Below, in pieces: positions 43,579 through 53,900 of a stretch of 64,000 nucleotides of DNA (its first letter is position 1; every line of letters starts with the position of its first letter). Below the pieces are notes generated by a model that saw only the letters and a list, made by a program, of their open reading frames with translations, searched no databases and was not told the origin of the DNA. The DNA comes from Sanyastnella coralliicola. Its GTDB lineage: Bacteria > Bacteroidota > Bacteroidia > Flavobacteriales_D > Sanyastnellaceae. Where the stretch lies: the NCBI RefSeq assembly GCF_030845195.1, contig NZ_CP132543.1, positions 1,071,501-1,135,500 on the forward strand, read 5' to 3'. A program made the translations under genes and the position numbers.

Positions 43579-45909
43579 TTATCGCACCACACCTACTTGG
43601 AAAGCGACGAGATCGCTGTTTCCCGCTTCGTCGAGAATCATCAAGACGTGATTGCCAATGCTTGGCTCCACTTCTAATTGATGGATTCCTCGTGTAGATC
43701 CGAGGTAGTTATCATCTAGGTGCCAATGGAGCAAGGTACCCGAAGGAGCGATGGATTCAAAGACCAAGGGTTGAAGGATTCCATCAAGATCACGCGCTCT
43801 AACAAGCTGATCTCCGTGCTTCGGTTGCATAATGGCCATATGATGCACTTCTGAGGCCGCGTCGCATGCTGGATGCCAATCAGGTAGGTAACTGTATTCA
43901 GGGTGGCTCTGGGCATAGTACCATGCCTCTACAGGAGGAAGCACAAACCACGTTGTATCCACAACTTCGGGAGCGCATTCAAGATGAACGCGGTAGTTCC
44001 CATCAGGTGAAAGGTGAATCTTCTGATGGTATTTGCAGACCTCCGTCCCATAAGAGGACGAAGGGATTAGGGCAGGAGAGGTGCGCAGACAGTTTCGTCC
44101 AGCAATCATCCCTGAGTGGATGCACGTTTCCACCTCTACCAGGTCATCATGAGGGGTAGGGAAGTTCCCACGCTCGGGCAAGGCGTCGAAGATGTCGAAC
44201 ATCAACGGTGCAGCCGCTTGTGCACCAATGACACCTGGTCTTCCTGTGCCATCAGCATTACCCACCCATACGGCCACGGTGTACTTGGCAGTAACGCCCA
44301 CGGCCCATGCGTCTCGAAAACCATAACTCGTGCCCGTCTTCCAGCTAATCGAACGGCTGCCATCCATCATCTCCCATCCCAATTCCGAGACTGGACGTTT
44401 TACGTTTTTCAGTGCTTCAAGACATGCATGGGATGACCCTGGGGAGAATCTGCGCGCAAATTCTTCATTCAATGCCTTCTCAGGATCAACATAAATAGAA
44501 GCGCACTTCGCAGGTGGACGACCAGAGGTTTCGACATAGCTCAACACGTGTTCACCCATCATGCGGTAGGCATTGGCCAATTCCCATAAGGTGACTTCAC
44601 CACCACCTAGTATTAATGACAGCCCATAGTGATCTGCTGATCGATTCAAATGCTCGAAACCAAGCTGATTGAGTTGCTGTTTAAAAGGCGCCACTCCATA
44701 GCGTTGAAGTTCGATTACTGCGGGTACATTTAGTGATCTTGCCAAGGCTTCGTGCGCAGGAACCATTCCGTTAAACTTTTTATCGAAGTTGTTAGGGTTG
44801 AATCCCCTGAGATTGAGCGGAGTATCTTCGATGAGTTCTTCAGGTGAAAGTAGACCTTTATCGAGCATAGCCATGTATAAAAATGGCTTCAGGGCACTGC
44901 CAGGTGAACGAGGAGCAGTGACAATATTTACGTGTCGATTTCTATCAGATTTCGAGGCATTTCCGATGTATGCGACCACCTCTCCGGTTTCTGTTTCAAC
45001 AACAATTGCTGCAGCATTGTGTACCAAATTTGAGCTAAGATGAGTATGGTGTCGATCGACGATATTTTGCGTTGATGACTGTACATTTTGATCGAGCGTA
45101 GAGGGGAAACGTTGTTGACCTTTCTCTTGTTCCAGTTCATTGAGAAGATGCATTGCTTGTTGAGGCAATGGTTTAGGTGCAAGGGGTAGTTCTTCTTCTA
45201 AACTGAGTTCCAAAGTGAGGGCATCGAAGTGTCCTTCTTCGAAGAGCGTTTGAAGAAGTCGATTGCGCTTTTCTTTTAATGAATCTCGATTTTTACCAGG
45301 GTGAATTAAAGAAGGTGCGTTTGGAAGAACTGCTAACGTGGCTGATTCAGCCCAGGTTAATTGATGAGGTGAACAGCCGAAGTACCTCCAGGAGGCTGCT
45401 TCTAGTCCAACAACGTTTCCACCCATCGGTGCGTTGGCTGAATAGAGGGCGAGTACCTCCTCTTTCGAGTATGAAAACTCTAATCGCAGGGCACGGAAGA
45501 TCTCAGTAAATTTTTCGAAATAGGTTCTTCCAGGATTGTCTCGACTCATGCGAATCACTTGCATCGTGATCGTACTACCGCCGCGAACCACTTTTCCCTC
45601 TGTGAGATTCTCCCACAGTGCTCTGGCCAGTGATGGAGGATATACACCGGGGTGTTTGTAGAAGTGGCGATCTTCAAATGCGACAATAGCCGCGGCAAAG
45701 CGCTCTGGGACTGAATCTCCTTTTACAAAGCGCCATTGACCGTCTTCAGCAACCCTCGCTGCGAGGAGCTTATCGTTTCGGTCGTAAAGGCTTGGCGAGT
45801 TAGGTTTATCAAACAAGGGGTTTGGCAAACATCCGATGAACCACACCACAAAGGCCAGCGTAATCACCTGGCGTGTGCGTTTGAGGTATTTGCGGAGAGG
45901 CCTTTTCAC
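43579..45909 (-). CDS. pbpC: Penicillin-binding protein 1C
   Basis: 776 residues starting at GTG 45909 (no ATG is suitably placed). One membrane anchor (about 15-27) is followed by the GT51 glycosyltransferase: AAIVAFEDRHFYKHPGV with the catalytic Glu, then RGGSTITMQVIRM. The transpeptidase has Ser338 in SPGSALKP, a KTGTSYGFRDAW motif near 552 and a C-terminal BiPBP_C domain (about 685-776). It polymerises and perhaps cross-links peptidoglycan in the periplasm. PbpC commonly sits beside an alpha-2-macroglobulin gene, not present here. Downstream ruvX is 15 bp away. Confidence 0.95.
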   Translation of the reverse strand: MKRPLRKYLKRTRQVITLAFVVWFIGCLPNPLFDKPNSPSLYDRNDKLLAARVAEDGQWRFVKGDSVPERFAAAIVAFEDRHFYKHPGVYPPSLARALWENLTEGKVVRGGSTITMQVIRMSRDNPGRTYFEKFTEIFRALRLEFSYSKEEVLALYSANAPMGGNVVGLEAASWRYFGCSPHQLTWAESATLAVLPNAPSLIHPGKNRDSLKEKRNRLLQTLFEEGHFDALTLELSLEEELPLAPKPLPQQAMHLLNELEQEKGQQRFPSTLDQNVQSSTQNIVDRHHTHLSSNLVHNAAAIVVETETGEVVAYIGNASKSDRNRHVNIVTAPRSPGSALKPFLYMAMLDKGLLSPEELIEDTPLNLRGFNPNNFDKKFNGMVPAHEALARSLNVPAVIELQRYGVAPFKQQLNQLGFEHLNRSADHYGLSLILGGGEVTLWELANAYRMMGEHVLSYVETSGRPPAKCASIYVDPEKALNEEFARRFSPGSSHACLEALKNVKRPVSELGWEMMDGSRSISWKTGTSYGFRDAWAVGVTAKYTVAVWVGNADGTGRPGVIGAQAAAPLMFDIFDALPERGNFPTPHDDLVEVETCIHSGMIAGRNCLRTSPALIPSSSYGTEVCKYHQKIHLSPDGNYRVHLECAPEVVDTTWFVLPPVEAWYYAQSHPEYSYLPDWHPACDAASEVHHMAIMQPKHGDQLVRARDLDGILQPLVFESIAPSGTLLHWHLDDNYLGSTRGIHQLEVEPSIGNHVLMILDEAGNSDLVAFQVGVVR

Positions 45910-46055
45910 AAACTAAAAATAGAATAAGACCAGCGTCTTCGGCCTGGATTCAAGCACGAGATCTTATTTAAGCGTTATTCGTCGCATCTTGACAAGGATT
46001 GGTAGCATCGCTGGATTCGGGCAAAATCCTACAAGGGTAGACCAAGTACAAGTGC

Positions 46056-46063
46056 TACCTTTG
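46056..46063 (+). promoter_or_regulatory. Promoter -7 box (TACCTTTG) for the secreted protease
   Basis: Exact TAnnTTTG match, 17 bp before the ATG at 46081. Confidence 0.55.
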
Positions 46064-46080
46064 GAGCAAATGTATGCCCG

Positions 46081-47751
46081 ATGAAAAGTATCATTTCCTC
46101 AATCCTCGTATGTATGACTGTGGTGGCCTTTGGACAACAACCGCCAAGTTTCTTCCATACTTACCTCGATGAAGCTCCAACTGTTGACTTCGCTCCATTC
46201 CACTTTGATCAGCTGATGCAAGAAGCAAACCGCTATGAAGAAGAGGAAGGGCGCACTATGCAAGGCCAGCTTCGCTATGATGATTTTGATTTCTTTTCGT
46301 TGGCTGATCACACTGAACTCAACGACGGGACTTCCATCTGGCGATTGAATTTCCATAGTGATGCGGCGCAAGCGATCTGTGTTTACTTTGATCAATTCCA
46401 CCTACCGGTGGGAAGTAAACTATACATCTACGATGCTGATAAGCAATACTTTGAAGGTCCAATTGGTCACGAAGAAAACAACGACCACGGTAGATTTATG
46501 ACCAACGATATTTGGGGTGAAAACATCGTGGTAGAATACGTTCAAACAGCGGAAGTGATCGGAACACCTTCGTTAAACGTAATGGCCATCGGATACATCT
46601 TCAGATACGCTTACCCGCCAGCAGAATTGAACGGACAACGCGGAGGCTCGCAGCCTTGTGAAGTCGATGTGAATTGTCCTGAGATCGACGGTTGGGAAGA
46701 ACAGCGTGATGCAGTTGTTCGTCTTCGTATTACAGATAGCGGACAACAATTCCTGTGTTCAGGAGCGATGGTCAACAATACAACCCTTGATTGTAAGCAA
46801 TACTTATTGAGCGCTTTGCACTGTGCTGACGGTGTTTCAGATGATGATTTTGCATTCCTTCAGGTGCGATTCAACTATGAGCGTCCATCTGACGACCCAT
46901 GTGGTACAGGGGGCTTTTCAAGCTCAAGAAACCGAACCGGTGTATTCCATGTGGCGGATAGCAATGACAATGGTGCTGGAGGCTTCGAAGGATCAGATTT
47001 CTTGTTGTTGGAAGTAGAAGACGATATCCCAGATGCATGGAACCCGTACTTCGCAGGTTGGGATGCTTCAGGATCTGGATCTGGTAGCGGGGTAGGCATT
47101 CACCACCCAGCTGGAGACATCAAGAAAGTATCAACTTACACGTCAAACCTTCAAAGCGTTTGGCTAGGAGCTCCAGGTAGCCACTGGCAAGTGGTTTGGA
47201 CACAAACAGAAACTGACCACGGTGTGACAGAAGGTGGTTCCTCAGGATCACCAATCTTCAATAACGATGGTTTGATCGTTGGAACACTCAGCGCCGGACT
47301 TTCGGCATGCACCAATGGTGGGGCAGGAGCCGGAACTGGTCCAAACGAGCCTGATTACTACGGTAAGATGAGCTACCACTGGGATTTCAATCCGAATTCA
47401 GACGATCAGAAACTCCACCTTTTCCTCGAGCCCTTTGGTGTGGGGATTAAGGAGTGTCCTGGAACTTACCGTCCGTGTGCAAACGCATTCGTGAATGTGA
47501 CAGAAGCGACTTCTGATCAGTACCTCAACATTTCTCCGAATCCTACCACAGGAGAAATCTTCGTTCGCGTAAGCGAATTGATGGTAAAGCAAATCCAAGT
47601 ATTCGACATGAACGGACGTGTGGTATTCACGCAACAGGCGCAAGGTCCAGTAAACCAACTGGATCTCTCCGACCTTCCAGCTGGAAGCTACGTGCTCGTT
47701 GTAGACACCCAAGCCGGAGATTCATTCAACCAACGCGTAGTGAAGTTGTAG
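46081..47751 (+). CDS. Secreted trypsin-like serine protease with type A T9SS sorting domain
   Basis: 556 residues; signal peptide ends VAFGQQ. After a pro-region with a jelly-roll pattern (SIWRLNFHSDAAQAICVYFDQFHLPVGSKLYIYD), the chymotrypsin/lysyl endopeptidase-like domain spans about residues 200-450. His lies in LLSALHCADG, Asp in GSDFLLLEV and Ser in GGSSGSPIFNNDG. Many cysteines pair within the domain. The final 80 residues are a type A sorting domain (ISPNPTTGEIFVRV, VFDMNGRVVFTQ, LPAGSYVLVV, QRVVKL). It is probably a surface or released protease. The G of its TAG stop is the first base of heptad island 10. Confidence 0.92.
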   Translation: MKSIISSILVCMTVVAFGQQPPSFFHTYLDEAPTVDFAPFHFDQLMQEANRYEEEEGRTMQGQLRYDDFDFFSLADHTELNDGTSIWRLNFHSDAAQAICVYFDQFHLPVGSKLYIYDADKQYFEGPIGHEENNDHGRFMTNDIWGENIVVEYVQTAEVIGTPSLNVMAIGYIFRYAYPPAELNGQRGGSQPCEVDVNCPEIDGWEEQRDAVVRLRITDSGQQFLCSGAMVNNTTLDCKQYLLSALHCADGVSDDDFAFLQVRFNYERPSDDPCGTGGFSSSRNRTGVFHVADSNDNGAGGFEGSDFLLLEVEDDIPDAWNPYFAGWDASGSGSGSGVGIHHPAGDIKKVSTYTSNLQSVWLGAPGSHWQVVWTQTETDHGVTEGGSSGSPIFNNDGLIVGTLSAGLSACTNGGAGAGTGPNEPDYYGKMSYHWDFNPNSDDQKLHLFLEPFGVGIKECPGTYRPCANAFVNVTEATSDQYLNISPNPTTGEIFVRVSELMVKQIQVFDMNGRVVFTQQAQGPVNQLDLSDLPAGSYVLVVDTQAGDSFNQRVVKL

Positions 47752-47827
47752 GAACGCGGAGCGCGGATTGCGGAATGCAGAACGCGGAATGCAGAACGCG
47801 GTCCACAGTCCATGGTCCACGGTCTAC
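47751..47827. repeat. Heptad island 10: eleven heptads, two families in one register
   Basis: Consecutive heptads from 47751: GGAACGC, GGAGCGC, GGATTGC, GGAATGC, AGAACGC, GGAATGC, AGAACGC, then GGTCCAC, AGTCCAT, GGTCCAC, GGTCTAC. The family changes between heptads 7 and 8 without an indel, and the array begins within the upstream stop codon. Confidence 0.9.
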
Positions 47828-47903
47828 GAAAAGACGTGCAACCTTTTGACTCCTACCCTCGACTGTTAAATAGTACCTGCGCACGTGCGCGTATAAAATG
47901 GTG

Positions 47904-47911
47904 TAACTTTG
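47904..47911 (+). promoter_or_regulatory. Promoter -7 box (TAACTTTG) for the giant adhesin
   Basis: Exact TAnnTTTG match ending 9 bp before ATG 47921, so the message would have almost no leader. This argues against the upstream in-frame TTG as start. Confidence 0.65.
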
Positions 47912-47920
47912 CCCCGAGCA

Positions 47921-50900
47921 ATGACTGACCGAGCTAACTGGCTGAAATACTCTCTATCACTGTGCCTGGTTCTATTCGCACAGATCGCCTTTACCCAATG
48001 TGAGGTAGATGCCGGCGATGATATTACTATTTGTCAAGGAGAAACAGTAACCCTAGGAGGTTCCCCTACCATCGTTGAAGGTGGAGGAGGAGTAGGTGTG
48101 CAATGGTCCAATGGCCTTGGAAACGGGGAGAACCCAACAGTCACTCCTAACTCTACGACAACATACACCGTGAACATGACCGGTGGAGGTTGTGGTGGCG
48201 AAAGCGACCAGATCACCGTTACTGTACTACCATCACCAGAAGCAGATTTCAACTTCTCTCCGAACGGAGAATGTGGTGGGACAACAGTGAATTTCACTAG
48301 CACTTCTTCAGGAAATGGGTTGAGCTATGATTGGAACTTCGGCAATCCGGGAGCGCCATCGAATTCTTCAACTCAGCAGAACCCTTCTCATGAGTTTGTG
48401 GCACCTGGTAATGGCAACACGACCTTCACGGTAACGCTCACAGTGACCGATTCCAACGGATGTGTGGATTCATTTTCACAAACAGTGGATGTGCAAGAGT
48501 CACCAGATCCGACGATTACTGACGCCGACATCTTCACGCCATTCGTAATGTGTGGTGCTCAGGGGCAGGTAACTTTCGATTTGACGATTAACAACGGATC
48601 GACAACCACAGGTACCAATACCAATTACTTCATTGATTGGGGCGATGCGAGTGCTCCTTACGATGATCCGTCATTCACCTCGCTGACGCATACCTACACA
48701 TCAGAAGGTTTCTACAACTTGACGGTGACCGTAACCGGTGACAATGGTTGTGAGAATACAGCGAACTACGAAGTCTTCGCAGGGTCGAACCCTTCAATTG
48801 GATTGGCGAACCCTGGGGCAACGATCAACTTATGTGCTCCGAATACGCTGGTCTTCCCATTAACGAACTACGAGAACAACTCTCCAGGTACGGAATACAC
48901 GATTACCTTCTCTGATGGTTCGCCTCCAGAGACGTTTGTGCACCCGCCACCCGCCAGCGTAGAGCATACTTTCAATATCTCGTCTTGTGATTTCACGAGT
49001 TTGGGAGGTTTCGCGAATTCCTTTTATGTGCAGATTATCGCAGAAAACCCCTGTGGATTCTCAGCGGCAACGATTGAGCCTATTCAGACTTCTAGCGCAC
49101 CAACCGCTGCGATGGATGTGTTCCCTGGAACTGAAGGATGTGCAGGTTCGCCATTCACCTTCACGAACGTTTCTACCAACTCGAATTTCAACAACAACGG
49201 GAACTGTACAAACTTAATGACCGCGAACTGGTCTATTGAGCCAGCTTCAGGTTGGACGGTAACCGGAGGTAGCTTGACGGATCCGGATAGTTTCTCGGCT
49301 GTTTTTGATCCGGGAACCTACACCATCACCATGGTAGGAGCGAACCCTTGTGGAGACGACGAGGTAAGCATTGATATTTGTGTCACTACTCCTCCGGAAG
49401 CGCTGTTCGCCATAGATCCTGTTTCGGGATGTGCGCCTTTGGAGGTACCTACAACGAATCTGAGTTCTTCGCTGAACAACTGTGATAACGAATCATACCT
49501 CTGGGAAATTACACCGAATACGGGCTGGTTTGTATCAAGTGGTTCAACTACCGCCATTGACCCAGAGTTCACTTTCACTCAAGAAGGGACCTACACCATT
49601 GAACTCAATGTGACGAACCTCTGTGGAACCGACATTTATACCCAACAAGTGACGGTAGTGGAACCACCAGCGGTGGATCTTTCACCTATACCTAGTGCAT
49701 GTCAGGGAACGAACGTGACACCAATAGTATCCTACGATAATGGGGGAGGGACCATTTCTTCCTACGACTGGGATTTCACTGGCGGAACTCCGGATTCCTT
49801 TAATGGGGCCAACCCTCCGAATGTCTCTTATCCCAATACGGGTAACTACACTGTGACCATCACCATTGAGAATGAGTGTGGTGTAGGGTCAGATAGCGAG
49901 TCGTTTTTGGTTGAAACCGCACCAACGGTTACACTTTCTGCAGTTGACGATGAACTTTGTAACGGGCAAGCAACAACATTAACTGCCAACGGCGCAGTTA
50001 CCTATGATTGGACTCCAGCACCTGGTTTGAATGTGATCAATGGTAACCAAGCAACGGTGAACCCTTCGAGCACAACCACCTATGAGGTTACTGGGTACAG
50101 TGCCGCAGGATGTATTGGAACGGCTTCCATTACTATCGATGTCAATCCACTGCCGGTTGTTGTCCCTGATGGAACATTTGAAATCTGTGCAGGAGACTGT
50201 GTAGACTTGGCAGTGAGTGTTTCTGGGGGACAAGCTCCGTATACCACTTACAACTGGACTCCTGCAGGAACGCTTGATGATCCTTCAAGTCCAACTCCGG
50301 AAGCATGTCCACCGTTTTCTGAGACTTACACTGTGAGTGTTACTGATGCGAATGGCTGCGTCGGACAAACGAATGTGCCTGTAACGGTCAATCCATTGCC
50401 TGCTGTGAATGCAGGAACAGACGTCACCTTATGTGATCAACCAGTTGCTGAGCAATTAACCGGCTTTTCTCCTCTTGGAGGTACATGGACTGGTCCGAAC
50501 GTAACAGCGGGTGGTGAATTCACCCCATCAGGCACTGGGCTAGTCACGCTGACATACACATTCACTGATGCGAATGGTTGTACCAATTCAGATGACCTTG
50601 AAGTAGACGTTATCGCTCCAACAACGGCAGATGCAGGTCCGGATTTAGAGATTTGTCAACTCTCTCCAGCAGAGCAGTTGGTACCTGTGACTCCAGGAGG
50701 AACTTGGTCAGGAACAGATGTAAGTGTTGATGGCTTGTTTACACCAAACACGGTGGGCACATTCACTTTAACTTATGAACTTGGTGGAGGTTCTTGTCTT
50801 TCAACAGATCAAATTGAAGTGGAAGTATTTGAGCTTCCTGTTGTTGATGCCGGGATGGATGACAACATCTGTGAAGGGGATAGCATTCAATTAGGAGCCG

Positions 50901-53900
50901 CAGTTTCAGGAGGCGAATTGCCGTATGCGACTGAAGAATGGTTGGCGTCGCCATTCATCTCTGATGTCACTGATCCGAATACCTATGCTTCACCAACGAC
51001 TACCACGGTGTTCACATTCACGGTGACTGACGATAATGGTTGTGTAGATTCAGATGACGTAACGATAAACGTCCTTTCTAGTCCTGTAGTTGAAGCTGGG
51101 CCAAACATCATCTTATGTAACCAGCCAATTGGGGAGCAACTCACAGGGTTCTCACCTATCGCTGGAGCAGGAGAGACTGGAGAATGGAGTGGACCAGACA
51201 TCGATGTAGATGGTTTATTCACTCCGTCGCAGCCTGGAACATTCACCGTATACTATACATTCACCAACATCGCTGGTTGTACCAACATTGATTCATGTGA
51301 TGTGACAGTGATTGATCCGACCTTGGCTAACGCTGGTCCTGATTTGGGCTTGTGTTTGAATGGTGCTGATGAAGTACTCGCAAATGGCGGTACATGGACA
51401 GGTGACAACGTTACTCCAGAAGGAGTTTTCAGCCCTACAGAAACAGGAACATTCGATCTTACCTATACCATTGGTGTCGGAACATGTGAGACTTCTGATG
51501 ATCTCCAAATCACGGTATTCGAACTGCCAACAGTAGACGCTGGGTTAGAAGAGTTCATTTGTGAAGAAGACAGTACTCAACTTTCCGCGCTAGCGAGCTC
51601 ACCTAACGGAGCCATCACAGACTACACATGGACTGGAGTAGGCTTAAGTGATGCAGCTATTGCAGATCCATGGGCATCACCTGTATCAACGACCACATTC
51701 ACTGTTGAAGTAACTGACGTCGAAGGATGTCAGGCTTCTGATGATGTCACTGTCAATGTGAACGGCCTGCCTGTAGTTGACGCAGGACCAGACCTGACAC
51801 TTTGTGATCAACCTATTGCAGAGACACTCACCGGTTTCTCTCCACTACCAGATATGACTTCGACAGGAGAATGGACTGGAACAGGTATCACCAACGCCGA
51901 TGGCGAATTCACGAGTCCTGGAGTAGGGAACTACACACTTTACTACACTTTCACGGACATTGCTGGATGTGTTAATCTCGATAGTATTCAAGTGGAGGTT
52001 GTTCCACCGGTGATTGCAGAGGCTGGTCCGGTGCAAGAGATGTGCTTGAACAACGGTCAATACGAACTTCTGGGATACACTCCGACTGACAATGTGACTT
52101 GGAGTGGTGATGGAGTGGTTGATGCTGCTGAAGGTATCTTCGATCCGTTGGTTTCAGGTGATGGAACGTTTACGCTTTACTTGGAATTTGGAAGCGGAAC
52201 GTGTTATACGATTGACTCCACAGAGGTAACGGTATTGCCTTTGCCTCAGATTATCGCGACTGACACTTCTCTGTGTGATAATGTTGGGATTTCGCCACTT
52301 CCTGAATTCTCGCCTATCGGCGGAACTTGGGAAGGAGTAGGGGTGTTTGATCCGGTAAACGGAACCTATGATCCGGCTGTTCCTACAGACATTGACAATG
52401 ATATTTTCTACTGGTATACAGATCCAAACACGGGGTGTGCTGATACAGTGAATGTAGTGGTTGGAATTCTTCCTTCACCTCTGGCAGATTTCACTGTAGC
52501 ACCTTTAGGATGTACTAATGGCCCAGTAGATGTGACGAATAACTCTGATGTAGCTGCCACCTACGATTGGGATTGGGGCAACGGAGATACATCCACAGGG
52601 TTTGACCCTGAATACACCTACCCAGATGAAGGAATCTTCGATATTGAGCTTATCGTAGCTCATGACTGGGGATGTTCAGATACACTGGTAATTTCGAATG
52701 AGATCATTGATCCGCCAACAGCGGCATTGACGATTACACCGGATGAAGGGTGTGCTCCGTTGGAAGTGGCCTTCGAGAATAACGCCATTGGACAATACCT
52801 CGATTTTGAATGGGATCTCTCAGTAACGACAACAACTGATACTGTTCCTGCCAATGTGATTTACCAGCAAGGTGATGACGTTCTTGAATACGAAGTGTCG
52901 CTAACGGCAAACAATTTCTGTGGGACTGACATCGCTGTAGACACCGTCACGGTATTCCCACAGCCGGTTGCTGGGTTTGGAACTGATTACGACGAGTTCT
53001 GTACGCCTTGGGATGCACAGATCAATAACACCAGCGTAGGTAACCCTGATATCTATGAGTGGGACTTTGGTGACGGTACTGGTAGCGCTCTCGAGGAACC
53101 TGGTTCTCACGTGTTCTACACAGATTCGCTGCCAACAGATTACACCATCACATTGATCACCACGAATGAATGTGGTGTGGATACTTTCGCTTATACCATC
53201 ACGGTGTTGCCGAATACAGTGACAGCGTTCTTCAATACAGATACGACGCAAGGTTGTGAGCCACTTACAGTAGAGTTTACCGACTTCTCGGAAGGGGGTA
53301 CGGTGATTGCCTATGACTTTGGTGATGACAACCTCTCAAACGATCCGAACCCGGTGCACACCTTCACTGAAGCTGGAGAGTACACGATCTACCAGTATGT
53401 GAACAACGGTTGTAGTTTCGACACAACGACAGCGCAAGTGGTGGTATTTGATTCACCTGAACTCGATTTCACCACCGATGTTCCGAACGTATGTGAGAAT
53501 CAACCAGTTCAATTCATCAACCTATCAGAAGACGTCAATAACGTGATCTGGGACCTAGGTGATGGAACCGAAACGGACCTCACCAACCCAACACACCTTT
53601 ATCAAGATGGAGGAACCTTTGACGTGACCATCACGGCAACGTCCATGTTCAACGAATGTGAAGCGACGTTGACGCAGCCATTCACCGTATTTGCAGCTCC
53701 TGAGACCGAGTTTAGTGTAGCTGATCAGGTAGGATGTAGTCCGTTTGTCGTGAACTTCAACAACGACACGCAGAACGGTAACTTCTATCAATGGGACTTC
53801 GGTGATAATGAGACGGGCAATGGTCCGGATGTGACTCATACTTTCTTCAACGATACAGCGGAACCGGCTTTGTATACGGTGACATTGATCTCAGAAAACC

